DNA of 64,000 nucleotides, from positions 50,613,325 through 50,677,324 of the forward strand of contig QCXZ01000064.1 in the NCBI GenBank assembly GCA_025024175.1, given 5' to 3'. Positions within the stretch are counted from its first letter, which is position 1, and each line of letters begins with the position of its first letter. The notes beneath the pieces are model-generated. The model was given only the letters and a program-made list of their open reading frames with translations, had not been told where the DNA came from and searched no databases. Both the position numbers and the translations under genes were made by a program. Positions 35,093 through 47,695 of this stretch are shown in pieces. This DNA comes from Rhyzopertha dominica. Taxonomy: Eukaryota > Arthropoda > Insecta > Coleoptera > Bostrichidae.

Positions 35093-38000
35093 TCATCTTT
35101 AAAGACTTATTTGCTGCAAAGAAAAACAAACACTAAAGACCAATGATTGGATAGTAAGCTTGCTACATGAAACCCAAAATTACTTATAGGTCGAATAAGG
35201 TTATTGGAGGGGCTAGTAATTCTACAAATATAGTAGCGGCTACAACAATTCAAACTTTTATGATAAAATTACTGTTGTTAAAAAATTAAAACATCGTAGC
35301 AATCATAGCAGTTAAAAAATTAGAAGCCTTACACTATTTAAGTTTAAAAGTTTTAAAATTACATTATGAAACAAGCTATAAAGCAGTGAGCAGTGTAACA
35401 GATATTGATGAAATTAACGTAAAGCTATTTAAACTGCTATGCGGTGGCATAAGAATAAATATTATAATATTTATTGCAGGATAAGTTTAAGACAAAAGGT
35501 CACAAACTTTGAGAGGTTTAGGCTGCTGTAATATTTTATCAGAAGAAAAACATATGATTTAACCACTCAAGAAAAATATATTGATGTCTTAAATAGAGGG
35601 GGAGTAAAATTTCCAAACGAGCATGAGTTAGGCTAAGCAAGTGTACCAAGTATTTCAAATATTGAATAAAAACTTCGAAAACCCGTTTTTAGATTGTCTA
35701 GTCCAGACTAATAAAAGCTTGAAATTGAAAAGGTCTTTTGTAAAAATAACCAACTTCTGCATAAATATATAGGTCAATNCTCTGTTCTAAAATTATACTG
35801 GGAAACTAATGCACTGCAACTGTCAATACGTCTAGAAAATTAAATACACTCCAACAACAAAAAACGTAATCCGTGCTTCGGTTATTTAGCGGAATAGACA
35901 TGGCCAGGGACATAGCACTAAAAAAAACACGCTTATAATACTCAATCTCATAGGTGGTCAAGAATAAAATACGTTTATAAAAAAAGTATAAAGCTGCTTT
36001 GTAAATCTATATTACTCCTCTGAATATGCTTACCATAGCAGTGAGCGAAACCTCAGATAAAGAAATTGTCACGACTACGACCAGCAAACCTAGAATCAAC
36101 TACTACTAAATACGTCATTTTTTATATTTCCATGTTACGTTTTGATTAGCTGTCCGACTAATCTAACTAAATGTACAAACCTTGTTCGCCTTCAAGGCTA
36201 GTGTTATGAAAGAGAATGAATGTGATGGAAGAATAAATAAAGAAATTATTGGAATATTTGAAATTTATCAGTGGTAAATGCTGTGACAGAATATGATCTA
36301 AAAAGTGTAAAACCTTGCAAATAAAACTGTCGAACAAAATAAACAATAATATATGTGTCATGTGGTTAACCAACAACTAATTCAGCTAACAGTTTGATAA
36401 AAGAAATCATTTAATAACGAACACATGATGATTTTGACAGATTCGATGCACTTGTTTTTCTGTACAAATATGTTTGCAATTATTTACGACCAAATATATT
36501 TGTTTTAATAAGTATGTAAACAGAAAAATGTGGAGAATAAATAGTATGGACAAAATAAACAGATTTATTTCATCGAACTACAGGAGCTATCCGTCCTTTA
36601 AAAAAAAAGGCTATTAGCGTCTGTAAAAAGAACATTCCCGTCATTTCATCAGTTTATTACTGAAGATTTATTTTCAATAATAGTACCTACTGGAAAGCCA
36701 TATAGTTTTGTATAATGATCCAACATTAATAAATAGGAAGCCAATAAAAATGATCTAAAATCTCAAAAACAGATACAAACCCACAATTTAATCAAATAAT
36801 AATTAAATTAAATAATAAAAAAGGATAATAAATCGATCTTTTTGGTAAATATGTTGTTGGCATTTTCCGAACAAATATTCGCTCATATTTATATAAACAA
36901 GCAATATTTTGTTAAGGCCAAAGATTTTATTAAACGATAGTATGTGTGTAGTACAATTTTTTAAACGCGGTCTTTTTTGTTATTAAAACTTACGATTTTT
37001 TTTCTGTTGCCACCTATACGCCACAATTTAATTGCGTTTAAATTTTAACGGAACATGCCAGAAGAAAACTATAAACACAGTTGATCAAAATATTATCTTA
37101 TATTATATTGCAAAAAAAAAATATTTAAAAATGTTTGACAAAGGACTTATTAGATTTAGTATGAACTGCAGTGTTTAATATTTACATCTACCGCTTGTAA
37201 TGACAGCGCTTACAGTCGAGAACAGGTTTTTTTGTATGTAAACTTGTGACATATTAATGACAAAGCATTTTTTACTGTTAAAACGAACGTATGTTACGTT
37301 CATAAATAAAGATTAAGTTGGCAAAAGATAGTAGAAAGCTATTTCAGTTTATTTTAAAAGAGCGAATTCAGAAATCTGGCTATCTTTAAAAATTCTAATT
37401 TCCTGTTTTTCTTAAACTGTATCAAAATATAATCAAATAGATTTCGAATATGTACGCAATAATTAGGTATCTTAACAACCGACAACTTCATTTGACGGTA
37501 TTATTTCGTGTTATGTTTTCCTTCAAGTGTCAATATCTTGTTTATATTACAAAAATATGTCAGACAATTTATCTCCCGTAACATTCCTACACACAAAATA
37601 CTTGTATTGTATGCTTTCTTAAGATAATAACGGACAATTATAAAAGTACTGTTTCTATCAGCTGGAAGAGTTATTGAACTAACAAAAATCAGCGCCCAAA
37701 CACGTGAAGAATAATGCCATATCCAGACAATATAAATATATAAATACAGGCGGTACCATCGTCAGACGTACTGGAAATTTTGTGGTCACCCGAGATAATG
37801 ACTAATTATTTGCCAATGTATTTAAACAGTCGATAATATTCGGAAGAAAGGAAATACCAGAAGTAGATGCTTTCGCTTGTTTTGATTTACGTAAAAGTCA
37901 CTTTGTTTTGATTTTATTAGAACGTGGACATAGATGAAGGTTATTGCCACCGGTCTTCACATGAATCAAGTTGCAGTACGCCCAGCGCATACTTAGTCCT

Positions 38001-38899
38001 TATATGAACCGTCTATGCACTTATAATTTGCATCAACAATGATATTCTAAATTAGGTATGTTTCCGTGACAACTTGTTTGTTTTCATGGACTTGCTAAGT
38101 CAGCAGGGTACTGATACTATTCTTAATTAATCATTACGTGAATCATAGACCACCAGCCTAAATGACTAAGAAAAACATGTGCGACACAGAAAAAACTGTC
38201 ACTGTCTTTTAGGAATAAGTATAATATAACCTTATAAAAATAAAAAGAAGGAATGATAACTAGAGCTTTCTATCACGGCTTTAGCACGTCTGGAGCACGA
38301 CTCCGTGTTTTTCTTCCTATTTTATGCTTATCTCTCGGTGATTAGTAAGTTATGATAAATGAACTATGTTTACGGATTTACCACCACTACATTTGGCAAT
38401 AACAATCCACTTGAATACTTTTGAAGCATCGTAATCTAAAAGTGGGCCAATTCTGTAAAATAGAGCTCGTACTTAAAGAAATGGTACATATCTTAAAAAA
38501 ATCTTACCAAATATCTCTAGCATAATTTTTCATGACTATCAAAGTCATCAACATCTTTTTATGTATAACCTACATGTTACCAGGCGCCTTTGTCGAGATT
38601 TTTTTTATTTATAACACGTTTGTAAAATTGAGTTTCCTTTATTGTACATATCTACAAACAAGAACACCTTTTTTCAGAGGGCATATTCATGTAATAAAAC
38701 AAAACTACAGTTAATTATTTCACAATATCCAAACTAAATCAATTATTCAGAGAATAGATACGTATAATAGTGAGAATTAACAACAAAACTAAATCTACAA
38801 AAGGTGCTCCACATCACGACTTTCTGTCTCTAGGCATAAATGCATTCTATTTAAAACTTGCCTAATTCTTTCAACCACTATTATTTACAATTACATTAC
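35093..38899. other. No gene seen
   Basis: AT-rich Hnf4 intron DNA. Nothing recognised. Confidence 0.4.
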
Positions 38900-39290
38900 A
38901 AGCTTGTTAAACTTTGGCTCTAAGATGCTCGCGAGTTTCTTATAGAATGGCGTAAAATAAGATTTTAAAATCACAAGGATTTATATCAGGAAACCTTGCT
39001 GGTCAGGCAACCGGTCCTGCCCTTCCATTGTATTGGTCCTCATAAGCGTCATAATGAAAGTTGAACATTTATGTGAAAATGTGCAGGACATTCGACATTA
39101 AAGGAATATAATCTAAAAGATCTGGTGGTGGTGAACTATAGAAAGACTAGCCAATTTTCTCCACTTAAGAGATAATATATACAATTGTTTATACCAAACC
39201 TTTGCTTGCTTAATCTTTTTTGTGTCATGAGGATTTTCACCAATATATGAATATCTCGAATAAAAATAGCTTCATCACAAAATAAGATGT
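38900..39290 (-). pseudogene. Decayed DDE transposase C-terminal half, minus strand
   Basis: Read on the minus strand with stops, the segment gives FCDEAIFIRD (first Asp region) near 39260, FNVECPAHFHINVQLSL near 39060-39100 (family form FQHDGAPAHF...NVR..L) and GRAGPVA-stop-PARFPDINPCDF near 38975-39020 (family form GRAGPVAWPARSPD.NPCDFFLW). The second Asp position is altered and several stops are present. This is an IS630/Tc1-mariner-like relic. The N-terminal half is not on this strand. Confidence 0.7.
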
Positions 39291-39372
39291 GGAAAAAATA
39301 TGGATATTGATTTTTTTTTGATTTTGTAGAATAAAATTATAGACGGTCAGCAAAATCGCATGCCAGCATCAC

Positions 39373-39699
39373 ATGAATTGTTTTAAAATCGAATGGGTAC
39401 AGACTTTCCTTATGTATGACACTCCAGCAAACATTAAGCTGATTTCAGCCGTTCTACAAACGCTAATTTCAGGATTTTCTTCTCTTCATGGTTTTAAGAT
39501 GGTATCTGAACATCCCGTTCAACTGCACTATTGCAGGGAGCTACTGAATACGTTTCTCGCTATCTCTGATGAAGGGTTTGAAATGCTGATTGATGGGGAT
39601 GCATTCGGTTTGGAAATTAATAAACACACAATAACTTCTTTGACGCATAACTCACTTTCATTTTATATTTGTCTTGTTAATTGTAAAAGGCCACTTTAA
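39373..39699 (+). pseudogene. DDE transposase N-terminal/first-Asp fragment, plus strand
   Basis: The 108-codon frame reads TPANIKLISAVLQTLI (family form TPENI..VR.ALL.S), then LHGFKMVSEHPVQLHYCRELLNTF (family form .PYK.....H...R..YC.W.LN), then DEGFEMLIDGDAFGLEINKH (family form FL...F.SDEAWFHL.G.VN.HN). It ends before the second Asp. It faces the C-terminal fragment just to its left. Either one element suffered an internal inversion or two related copies lie head to head. Confidence 0.65.
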
Positions 39700-41843
39700 T
39701 TTTAGAAGCTATAAAATTGAAGTAAAAAAAGAAAAATGTTGTAATCAGTAGAGTAAAAGAATACGGTTTTTTCACAAAAAAAAACGCTAAAGTTACTAAA
39801 TGTGAATTCAAAACTACTTGAATACATTCGGGAAACATCGATTGTTGGACGCCCTATTTAAAGGGCTGTGGCTCCTTTAGGAATTTTGTTTACAGGTGTA
39901 TTATATTAAATCGGCTTACAATCATCTTATAGCATGAGCTTTCGTTTGCCTAATAGAAACTAAACACCCCTATAATGAGAAAGTATCGGTATATTTAGTA
40001 ACTACATGATGCCTACAACATACGCTAAACTATGTAGAATATCACTAAAAGAGGTGTAAATTGGACAAAACACAAACACATACAATGATGAATAACAAAT
40101 ACCAAGAATATGCAAGTAATTAGTTGCAAACACAGCATTATATGTGATTAAAGTTATTATCAATACTAGGTACTTCGTTTTCTACTATAGGTAATTTAAT
40201 ATCTACCTGTATAGAGAACTGTAAAAATCTTGGCGATTATATGAGATACATATGCTTATAAAATACTGTTAGTTATGTTTATCACACAAGATAACTCTTT
40301 TAAAGTATAAGTATTACATGTAGCAAGAGAAGTAGCTATAATAATATATAATACCTACTAGTAATTGTCAAACTATTATCGAAGTTTTTTAAATATTTCA
40401 CATTTTCGTCATTCTACGCTTTTAATTTTACGGTCTTGATTTCTCTACCAACATTTCCTAATTTTTTTGTCATAACTATTATTAGGTATAGTATACTCTG
40501 GTAGCGATTTGTCCCGCCACTGCCGGCAAATAATCTGACTACTATCTAGTAGAGCTGATTAATCTATGATTAATAGTAATAGAGCAGGATGATGGCATCT
40601 ACTATAGACTTATCGAAAGATTCTACAATACAATATTTGGTAATATATTTTGATTTTTTCCAAAACCACTGAGCTTAGAAAAGGAGTCAACTTTTAACCA
40701 TTTCTTAAAAAATTTATAAATCTATTTCAAAATTATTGATGTATTGTCAGTTAAAGTATTGTTAAAATGGAAGAGGTTCTTTATTATTTTTGCTTTTATT
40801 TTTTAAAACTCCAATGCATTTGTAAATAGTTTTTCCATTGAATAATTACAACGGAATTACAGATATCAGCTTATAAGAAGAATACATATTCATGCAGTTT
40901 TTTAAACGTAAAAGTAACAGAAAATATCCATTTAAACAATATTAATCATTTTTTATTTACAATTTTTGTCAAATTTTGTTCACTATACTTTCTTTTATAG
41001 GTATGTACAATTATTTTTGTTTATTCATATAACAATATACATGTCTGAAAAATATCTATCCCTACCTTTAAGCTTTCCTGTTATTAAAAAAGGGCATTTC
41101 TTGCATTTACATATTGCTATGCAAAAAGCTGACAACTCTAGTTGTTACTTCCTTAAGTTAAAATTTATTTAATCTAAAAAATTATTAAATTAAATTCTTC
41201 TTGGCACTTTTTATTTCTATAATGATTGCTGAAAAAATACGTAATACCGGACTGATTATTCTCAAAATACTGGTATAAATAAAGGGATGAAAATATACTA
41301 CACTACATCGTAGAGTAGGATTCTGCCCACACAATTATGTATTTATAATTTTTTTTATTACTTACAGCGCAAGATAAAGCACATAGTGGCCATGCATATA
41401 AAAATAATTTTATTAATTTAATTAATGCATCACAGCCCTATTATACTGTTAATAAATTTCGCTAAATGGCCTTGTTTGTATTATTTACTGTCAATCATTC
41501 TACGAGTTTAGTTACACCAATACAATGATGGATAAATATATACCATAACGTTAACACTTGTAGAACAACAAACAAAGTGAGCACAATTATCAAATAACAA
41601 AGTAAAAACAAAGCAGTATGAAAATACGATAGCTGCACAAAATTGAAAGTCGCAAAATAAATGTTTTCATTAATTGGATGTTACTGCAATTTTTTCTGTA
41701 GACTCACTAAAAATTCATAATTTCACAACAATATAAAAGAAAATCTACCTCCAAAAATATTTGGTAGTTTCATTCCTTGCTCATTTATACCAGCCCTAAA
41801 CAAATTTTTAACACATCTTTAATATTACATTTATATTAATAAG
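39700..41843. other. No gene seen
   Basis: AT-rich Hnf4 intron DNA. Nothing recognised. Confidence 0.4.
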
Positions 41844-41933
41844 ATAATATTTTGTCGGATAGATCGCTGTCTCTTGAAAACACTGACAAAAAGTTAATAG
41901 TCAGAGACAGCGATTTATCCGACAAAATATTAT
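41844..41933. repeat. Near-perfect 31-bp inverted repeat (hairpin)
   Basis: The arm 41844-41874 (starting ATAATATTTTGTCGGATAGA) pairs with 41903-41933 with one mismatch in 31, around a 28-base loop that also shows partial pairing. No open frame is present. It could be a tiny MITE, or encode a hairpin RNA if transcribed as part of the intron. Confidence 0.85.
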
Positions 41934-43237
41934 TTTATTATATTATGGACGCTGAAAGCATTCACCATCGTATATAAGTTTTAATAGTTTATAACAATCA
42001 TTTCTGAACATATTTACTAAGTATCCAAATGTCCATTTAGGTGAAATCTTCACTATCTCAAACAAATGAAGATATACGTATTTATAATGAAATGTACTCA
42101 TTATATAATATTGCACAACTAATAGAAGTAGTAATTCTCTACAAATTGCTTTTTAAGATTGAACTGCATCAATGTAAAAAAAATTCTGTGTATTAAATAA
42201 AACCAACGTTTATTATTACTAGTATACTGAAGATCACATGAGATATTCGTACGCATCCTTGTGATCAATGCTTATCAATTACGGATTAATGTAATTTATT
42301 AGCCAAGTAAAAACACTCCACATATTAAGCTTTAGATAGTATATATCATTAATACGTAAGTAAATATGTTTTGTCCAACCACACATCAAAACCTAAAACC
42401 ATGAAATTACAGTTTTCGGGATTGCATTCATAGCATATTTCGATAAGCCAGAGAACAATTACATTTTAAAATTACGATGTACGCTGTATTCACCTATTGT
42501 TGCAACGTGCCACGTCCCCTTTTTTGACTTTATCGACATTTAGATAACATTAGACCCGCACTCAGAGCAGATAATTGCGACGAAAACATTAAAACTTATT
42601 GTGCAGCGCCATTAAAAAACTTTATCTCATTTTTTCCATTTTTATCGCTAAATAATGCTACTAAAATTACGAGATTACAGGAAGATAGATGGGGTTACAG
42701 CGTAGCTACAATGATGAATAATCATAAGGGCTTAGTATGTTGTTTGATTAAGTATTTTTAGGCGCGGCTTCGAAAACAGGTAATTACCAAAGATAAGTGA
42801 CACTACAGGCGTATATCAAACACGGAAATTACATTATTTTGTGTGAATTCACTTGTATTCATTAGGCCGGTTTCTCTTCCCTATTTTAAGCTAATATCAA
42901 CTCTATTTTTAAAATCTAAACCAATCAAATACCCTAATTTAGAATGTTGTCATGGTTACTGGGTTTATATTAGCTAACATCAACTTTAACAAAGAGAATA
43001 GGAACTGACCCATTGTTATTAATACTTATTACTTATTAATTTTCAAACAACGGTAATACGATGTACTTACATGTAATGGCAGTGTCCTAATAAATTGGAA
43101 ACTAAATAAGCCCATTTAAAAAATATTCTAGTCCAATGATGGAATTAAAAAATTCTATATTAGTATGGCAATCTAACAAAATTTAAGAAAATTTTCATCA
43201 TGTTATATTGCTAAACATTTATAACACTCTAAAATTA
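41934..43237. other. No gene seen
   Basis: AT-rich intron DNA. Nothing recognised. Confidence 0.4.
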
Positions 43238-43814
43238 TTTTTTATAGTATTTATTTGTAGGTTCTGGCTCCTTATTTTTATAAATTAAAGACACTTTCTT
43301 TAATAATATGACGTTTCGACCTATAATTTAGGTCTTTGTCGAATATTTTATTTAGTAGATTGACAAATTATTATGAAAATCAATATGACATTTACAATTT
43401 TGATTTTAATATAAAATGTACCTTCAAGTTTATTCCTTTGTTAGCATTGTGTATAGTAAATGTGATGGTGAGAGGGTGTGTTTAAATGACGGTGTAGTAG
43501 GTATTACTTAGTCCTTGTATGTCAGTCCTGTCGTTTACACATGTGTTTAGGTTTTTTTGAATATGTATCATTTCTAAAAATTGTCTTTTTTGTTTATGTT
43601 GTTCCGTAGTAATAATTTTGGTATTATCAAAGTCAAAAGTGTGGTCAGTTTGTTCTTGATGTTTTTTTAAAGCTGTGTAGTTGTTATTATTTTTATGTTG
43701 TTGTAGTCTGTTTTTTAAGTATTGTCCTGTCTGTCCTATATATTGTTTGTTACATTCTTTACATTTTATACTGTATATTGTGTGTGTTCTTGTTTCTTTT
43801 GGTATTTTTGTTTT
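43238..43814 (-). mobile_element. Penelope-like element 3' end, left arm of a palindrome
   Basis: This is a 5'-truncated Penelope-like element on the minus strand, and the mirror image of 43894-44468. It contains the C-terminal GIY-YIG endonuclease segment (stop at 43482) followed by an untranslated tail that carries a stem GACCT/AGGTC joined to GAAACGTC (43310-43334). That is the 3' half of a hammerhead motif. The 5' half (CGACAAA where CUGANGA is expected) does not fit. The sequence ends near TATAGTATTTATTTGTAGGT. Confidence 0.9.
43482..43814 (-). CDS. Penelope GIY-YIG endonuclease fragment (left copy)
   Basis: The frame encodes 108 residues identical to the right copy, from KIPKETRTHTIYSIKC to LSNTYYTVI. 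THTIYSIKC and KQYIGQTG form the GIY-YIG pair. The Cys pair in KCKECNK is part of the zinc-binding motif found in Penelope endonucleases. The Arg in YLKNRLQQHK is the expected catalytic Arg. In a whole element this domain nicks target DNA to prime reverse transcription. Here the reverse transcriptase is missing, so the fragment cannot act alone. The apparent Met start at 43835 lies in the spacer and is not natural. Confidence 0.85.
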   Translation of the reverse strand, partial: KTKIPKETRTHTIYSIKCKECNKQYIGQTGQYLKNRLQQHKNNNNYTALKKHQEQTDHTFDFDNTKIITTEQHKQKRQFLEMIHIQKNLNTCVNDRTDIQGLSNTYYTVI

Positions 43815-43834
43815 TTTTAAACCTACTAAAACCA

Positions 43835-44227
43835 CATAACTTCCAAATTACATATAAACCAGTTAACACAATTAAACAATTCTACACACCGTTAAAAACA
43901 AAAATACCAAAAGAAACAAGAACACACACAATATACAGTATAAAATGTAAAGAATGTAACAAACAATATATAGGACAGACAGGACAATACTTAAAAAACA
44001 GACTACAACAACATAAAAATAATAACAACTACACAGCTTTAAAAAAACATCAAGAACAAACTGACCACACTTTTGACTTTGATAATACCAAAATTATTAC
44101 TACGGAACAACATAAACAAAAAAGACAATTTTTAGAAATGATACATATTCAAAAAAACCTAAACACATGTGTAAACGACAGGACTGACATACAAGGACTA
44201 AGTAATACCTATTACACCGTCATTTAA
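43835..44227 (+). CDS. Penelope GIY-YIG endonuclease fragment (right copy)
   Basis: This is the same 108-residue GIY-YIG domain as the left copy, with the linker PVNTIKQFYTPLKTKIPKE ahead of it, resembling the segment between RT and endonuclease in Penelope proteins. The frame continues upstream to 43778 in spacer sequence that does not look like Penelope. It ends with a stop at 44225-44227. The domain is intact from GIY to the C-terminus but lacks the reverse transcriptase. Confidence 0.85.
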   Translation, partial: HNFQITYKPVNTIKQFYTPLKTKIPKETRTHTIYSIKCKECNKQYIGQTGQYLKNRLQQHKNNNNYTALKKHQEQTDHTFDFDNTKIITTEQHKQKRQFLEMIHIQKNLNTCVNDRTDIQGLSNTYYTVI

Positions 44228-44468
44228 ACACACCCTCTCACCATCACATTTACTATACACAATGCTAACAAAGGAATAAACTTGAAGGTACATTTTATAT
44301 TAAAATCAAAATTGTAAATGTCATATTGATTTTCATAATAATTTGTCAATCTACTAAATAAAATATTCGACAAAGACCTAAATTATAGGTCGAAACGTCA
44401 TATTATTAAAGAAAGTGTCTTTAATTTATAAAAATAAGGAGCCAGAACCTACAAATAAATACTATAAA
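43894..44468 (+). mobile_element. Penelope-like element 3' end, right arm of a palindrome
   Basis: This arm is the mirror image of 43238-43814, head to head across a spacer of about 79 bp, with near-perfect identity where checked. The element reads on a little further upstream (about 43835-43893, NTIKQFYTPLKTK), so the right copy is slightly longer than the left. Its tail holds the same partial hammerhead motif at 44367-44399. Confidence 0.9.
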
Positions 44469-47123
44469 AAAAAATTAACACAAAAGGACTCCACAAAATA
44501 AACACCAACAACTATATCTAAAATTATTGTTTTCGGAAATAAAACCGTTACTTATCCAAACACCAACCAAAATATCAAACGATTGTGCCTCTTCTGTTTC
44601 TCTAAGATGGAAAGTCTAAATATTGTGTGACAAAAAGTTCAAACAAATTAAAATTTAATAAGCAAATCATCAAGGAATCGAGATCTCACAGAATCAATGT
44701 GCTAAGCAGATAAAATCTAAATTGGCCGATTAAAAAAGACCTACCTACTAGATATGCACGAACTACTTGATAAAAGGAAACTACATAAATCTTCTAAATA
44801 TCACCTAGTGCAAATTTCCATTATCAATATTTAAATTTTTATAGGTGTATAAAACAAAAATTATGGGAGTAATGGAAATATCGGTTTTACATTTTTTGTA
44901 AGTGTTTAAGTAAATCACATCGTTTCTTTCAGAAAACATTGGGGACCTAATGAAACTCTTTTTTGCCCACCATTACATTGGCAGCAATCATTTTACGAAT
45001 GTCGATCGTGTCAATGGACTTCACGTGTAAGCGCTATTATAATAACAATTAGGAACAAAGCGCCGAACAAGTAGCTAAGAAATAACTGAGAAACTGATAG
45101 GCAAGAAANAGTTTCATTAGGTCCCAATACCAAATAGTTGAACTGATCACCCTACAAATGTTTATTGGTTTTGTCTTTCTTTTAGCCTTAACTTAGTGTG
45201 AAACAGAAAATAGTACAAGCAAACACAATTAATTAAACACCAATTAATAGTTATCAAGTAAATTTTATTCAAATTCAGTTAATGCATTCAAAACTGAATG
45301 AAAGGTATTCTGAAATGGAACTACCTCCACTATGCATCTTTGGACTTTTTGTAAGTAAAACTTGATATTGAACCATATTCGAGTAACAATCACGATGTAT
45401 AAGCAACCTGGTGTTGACATGTCATGGTAGTCATAAACAAAATCAAATCAAAGTTGTCTATAAATTAACAATCTACATTTAATAATACGAAATATTACTT
45501 GAAAAATTAAACAAATTAAATGATAACACATTTGCTAAAAATATTGCAATTTAATCCACAAATATCAAAACTTTAGTTAAGGATCTTCTACCAAATTTCA
45601 ACGTTTGCAGTCTGCATAGTAAACCTTTTAAATCAAAATAGTGATAATACCTTAATTGAAACTAAGAAATACGCTAATTAACGGCAAGTAACTAAGTTTT
45701 CAAAAATACAGCAATTATTTAAGTCAATTAAGAAACATAATGGCATATACCTATAGACTTGAAAACCGTCTACTTTATCAAATTCCAACAGGGACGATGT
45801 TTTCTGTATAAAGCACAAACATATGTTGGATCGCATTACATATAACCTTAGAGCATACTCAGTGATATAAGGATAAAATCCGTCCCTCTAAATACGTATG
45901 CCCATGATAAATAATAATAAGGTACACCTCAAAGGAGGACAGCTGCATTACAAAACCGCTTACGAAATATCCTTACAGGGCCTTTTTATACTATTTTATA
46001 TACCTAATGCAAAAACCACATCAAATAATTTAAAGAGCATTTCCATGTATGTATATGCCTACATACATTTAATATCCTTGTAATAATTATAAAAATTACA
46101 AGCACATGTTATGTTACCTACCATGGTAATATCAGAGCAAATAGTGACAAGACAAAGCTAGCTAGTTTTTTTAATCGAAATATTGAGAAAATAAATTATT
46201 AAATTGATATTTATTTGTTAAAGCGAAGATTTAATACACTTTCTCTACACTTTAAGCATTAGCAATGTAACAATTTTAATTAAGCTGTTATGTTACAGTA
46301 CGGTTTACAATCGTTTTATAAGTACTAATGTCCTTTCTCTGCTTTAATGTCCCCTACGCGCTCACTCGATAAACAAAAAAAATCTGTTAAAACGAATACA
46401 TGTTGCATTACTCGGTATGCATACATATATACCAGAAGCATAAAGCAAAAATTGGCAATTATTTGTCTAAGTGGTAAAGTTTGTCGTTTCCTGATTTATT
46501 GATTTGACCAATGGCTGTGTTAGCAAAGTAGTTTTATATAAAATATCATTTTATTTGCCCGGATATTGATCAAATACCAATATCTTTACTAGTTTTGCGC
46601 CAACTTCAAACGATGTAGACAAAAGGGAATTACTTGACTAGCCCATAACCAGTTTCTTTCGTTTAAAATTAGGAACATACACCAAACATAGTAACTTTAT
46701 AATTACGTACTGTTGCTGATCAAACTTGAATAGCTTGCAATGATTTTTTTTAATTTAGACATTCACGTATGCACCACGAAGTTGGTAAATTGGGTGGCGG
46801 TCAATAAAGGTATAATGGAGTCAACCATGAAAAGGGATTTTATTTGAATTTCCATAATACCTACAGTATGACAACAGAAACGAAAGCCCTTCGCAGTATA
46901 TAAAGGCATAGATACCGTCTGCTGAAAAAAGAGTATAAAATATTTAGCTCGGTAATAGGATGGCCAAAAATAAACAAAAAAGTCTTAAAATAAACATGGG
47001 TCCGCAAAATAACGATTTTATACATGTTGAAGATTATTCTTTTTTACCTCTTTTTATTCTGCAAAAGCTTGCATTTTGTTAACATCGCATTATGTGATGT
47101 TTTGTTAATTAAAGATTAGGTAT
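44469..47123. other. No gene seen
   Basis: AT-rich Hnf4 intron DNA. Nothing recognised. Confidence 0.4.
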
Positions 47124-47695
47124 TTGACTGTTGTCAGTGCGCAAGTTTTCATTTGCTATGGCTGTTTACTCCAACGCAGAATTAACCTATTTTATACCGA
47201 AACTGAACCAAATCGCCAGATTTGGTACCGGCATAATGACAGTGCCGTTAGAGAGCATTTACAACGAAATTTTTCCATTAGATTGGTGGACAGGGGCGGA
47301 TCTGTATTACGCCCTGCAAGATCGCCTGATATAAGCCCTCCAATTTATTTTTTAGTCGCAAAGGGCTCCATCTACGGTTTAATAAAAAGTGCCAACAAAT
47401 CCCAGCCAATGAAGGGGTTTTAGAAAGTGGTGGAATATCCTTAAGATAAAGGTGTCGTGCCTGCTCGGAAATGGAAGAAAAGCACTAAGAACAGCTTATG
47501 TAACTTTAATTTTTGATTTGGCTAGAAGCTTCTACTGCTTGTTTTTCTGTACATAATAAATAAGTAATAAATAATTGCAAATAAATGTTTAGAAAAAGCA
47601 TTCTTCCATATCTCCGAAACCGTTACTTATTTTAGTCAATACATAAACTCTTAATGTTTTACACCCCTTTTTTAACAGCCTGTATATTGTGAATG
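47124..47695 (+). pseudogene. Internally deleted DDE transposase relic with right end
   Basis: One frame starts MAVYSNAELTYF (near 47158), like the MERYSNQELAEMHF start of insect IS630/Tc1-mariner-like transposases. A different frame then gives VREHLQRNFSIRLVDRGGSV followed by LRPARSPDIS, matching the VR..L...FP.RWIGRGG...WPARSPDL.P block with the third Asp. Everything between is lost, including the first two catalytic Asp. The right end near 47670-47690, ACACCCCTTTTTTAACAGCC followed by TGTATA, resembles the right end of the element at 22009-23142, so the two are probably one family. The left end is missing. Confidence 0.75.

Noticed and set aside
37738..37760. Other short AT-rich TATA-like boxes throughout the intron
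   Set aside because: In DNA this AT-rich such strings are frequent, and no initiator or transcript context supports them.
39556..39575. CTGATGA within a transposase frame
   Set aside because: No pairing stem and no GAAA at the right distance. It is coding text.
43310..43342. Full hammerhead ribozymes in the two Penelope tails
   Set aside because: Stem GACCT/AGGTC and GAAACGTC fit, but CGACAAA stands where CUGANGA is required, so only the 3' half of the motif is present.
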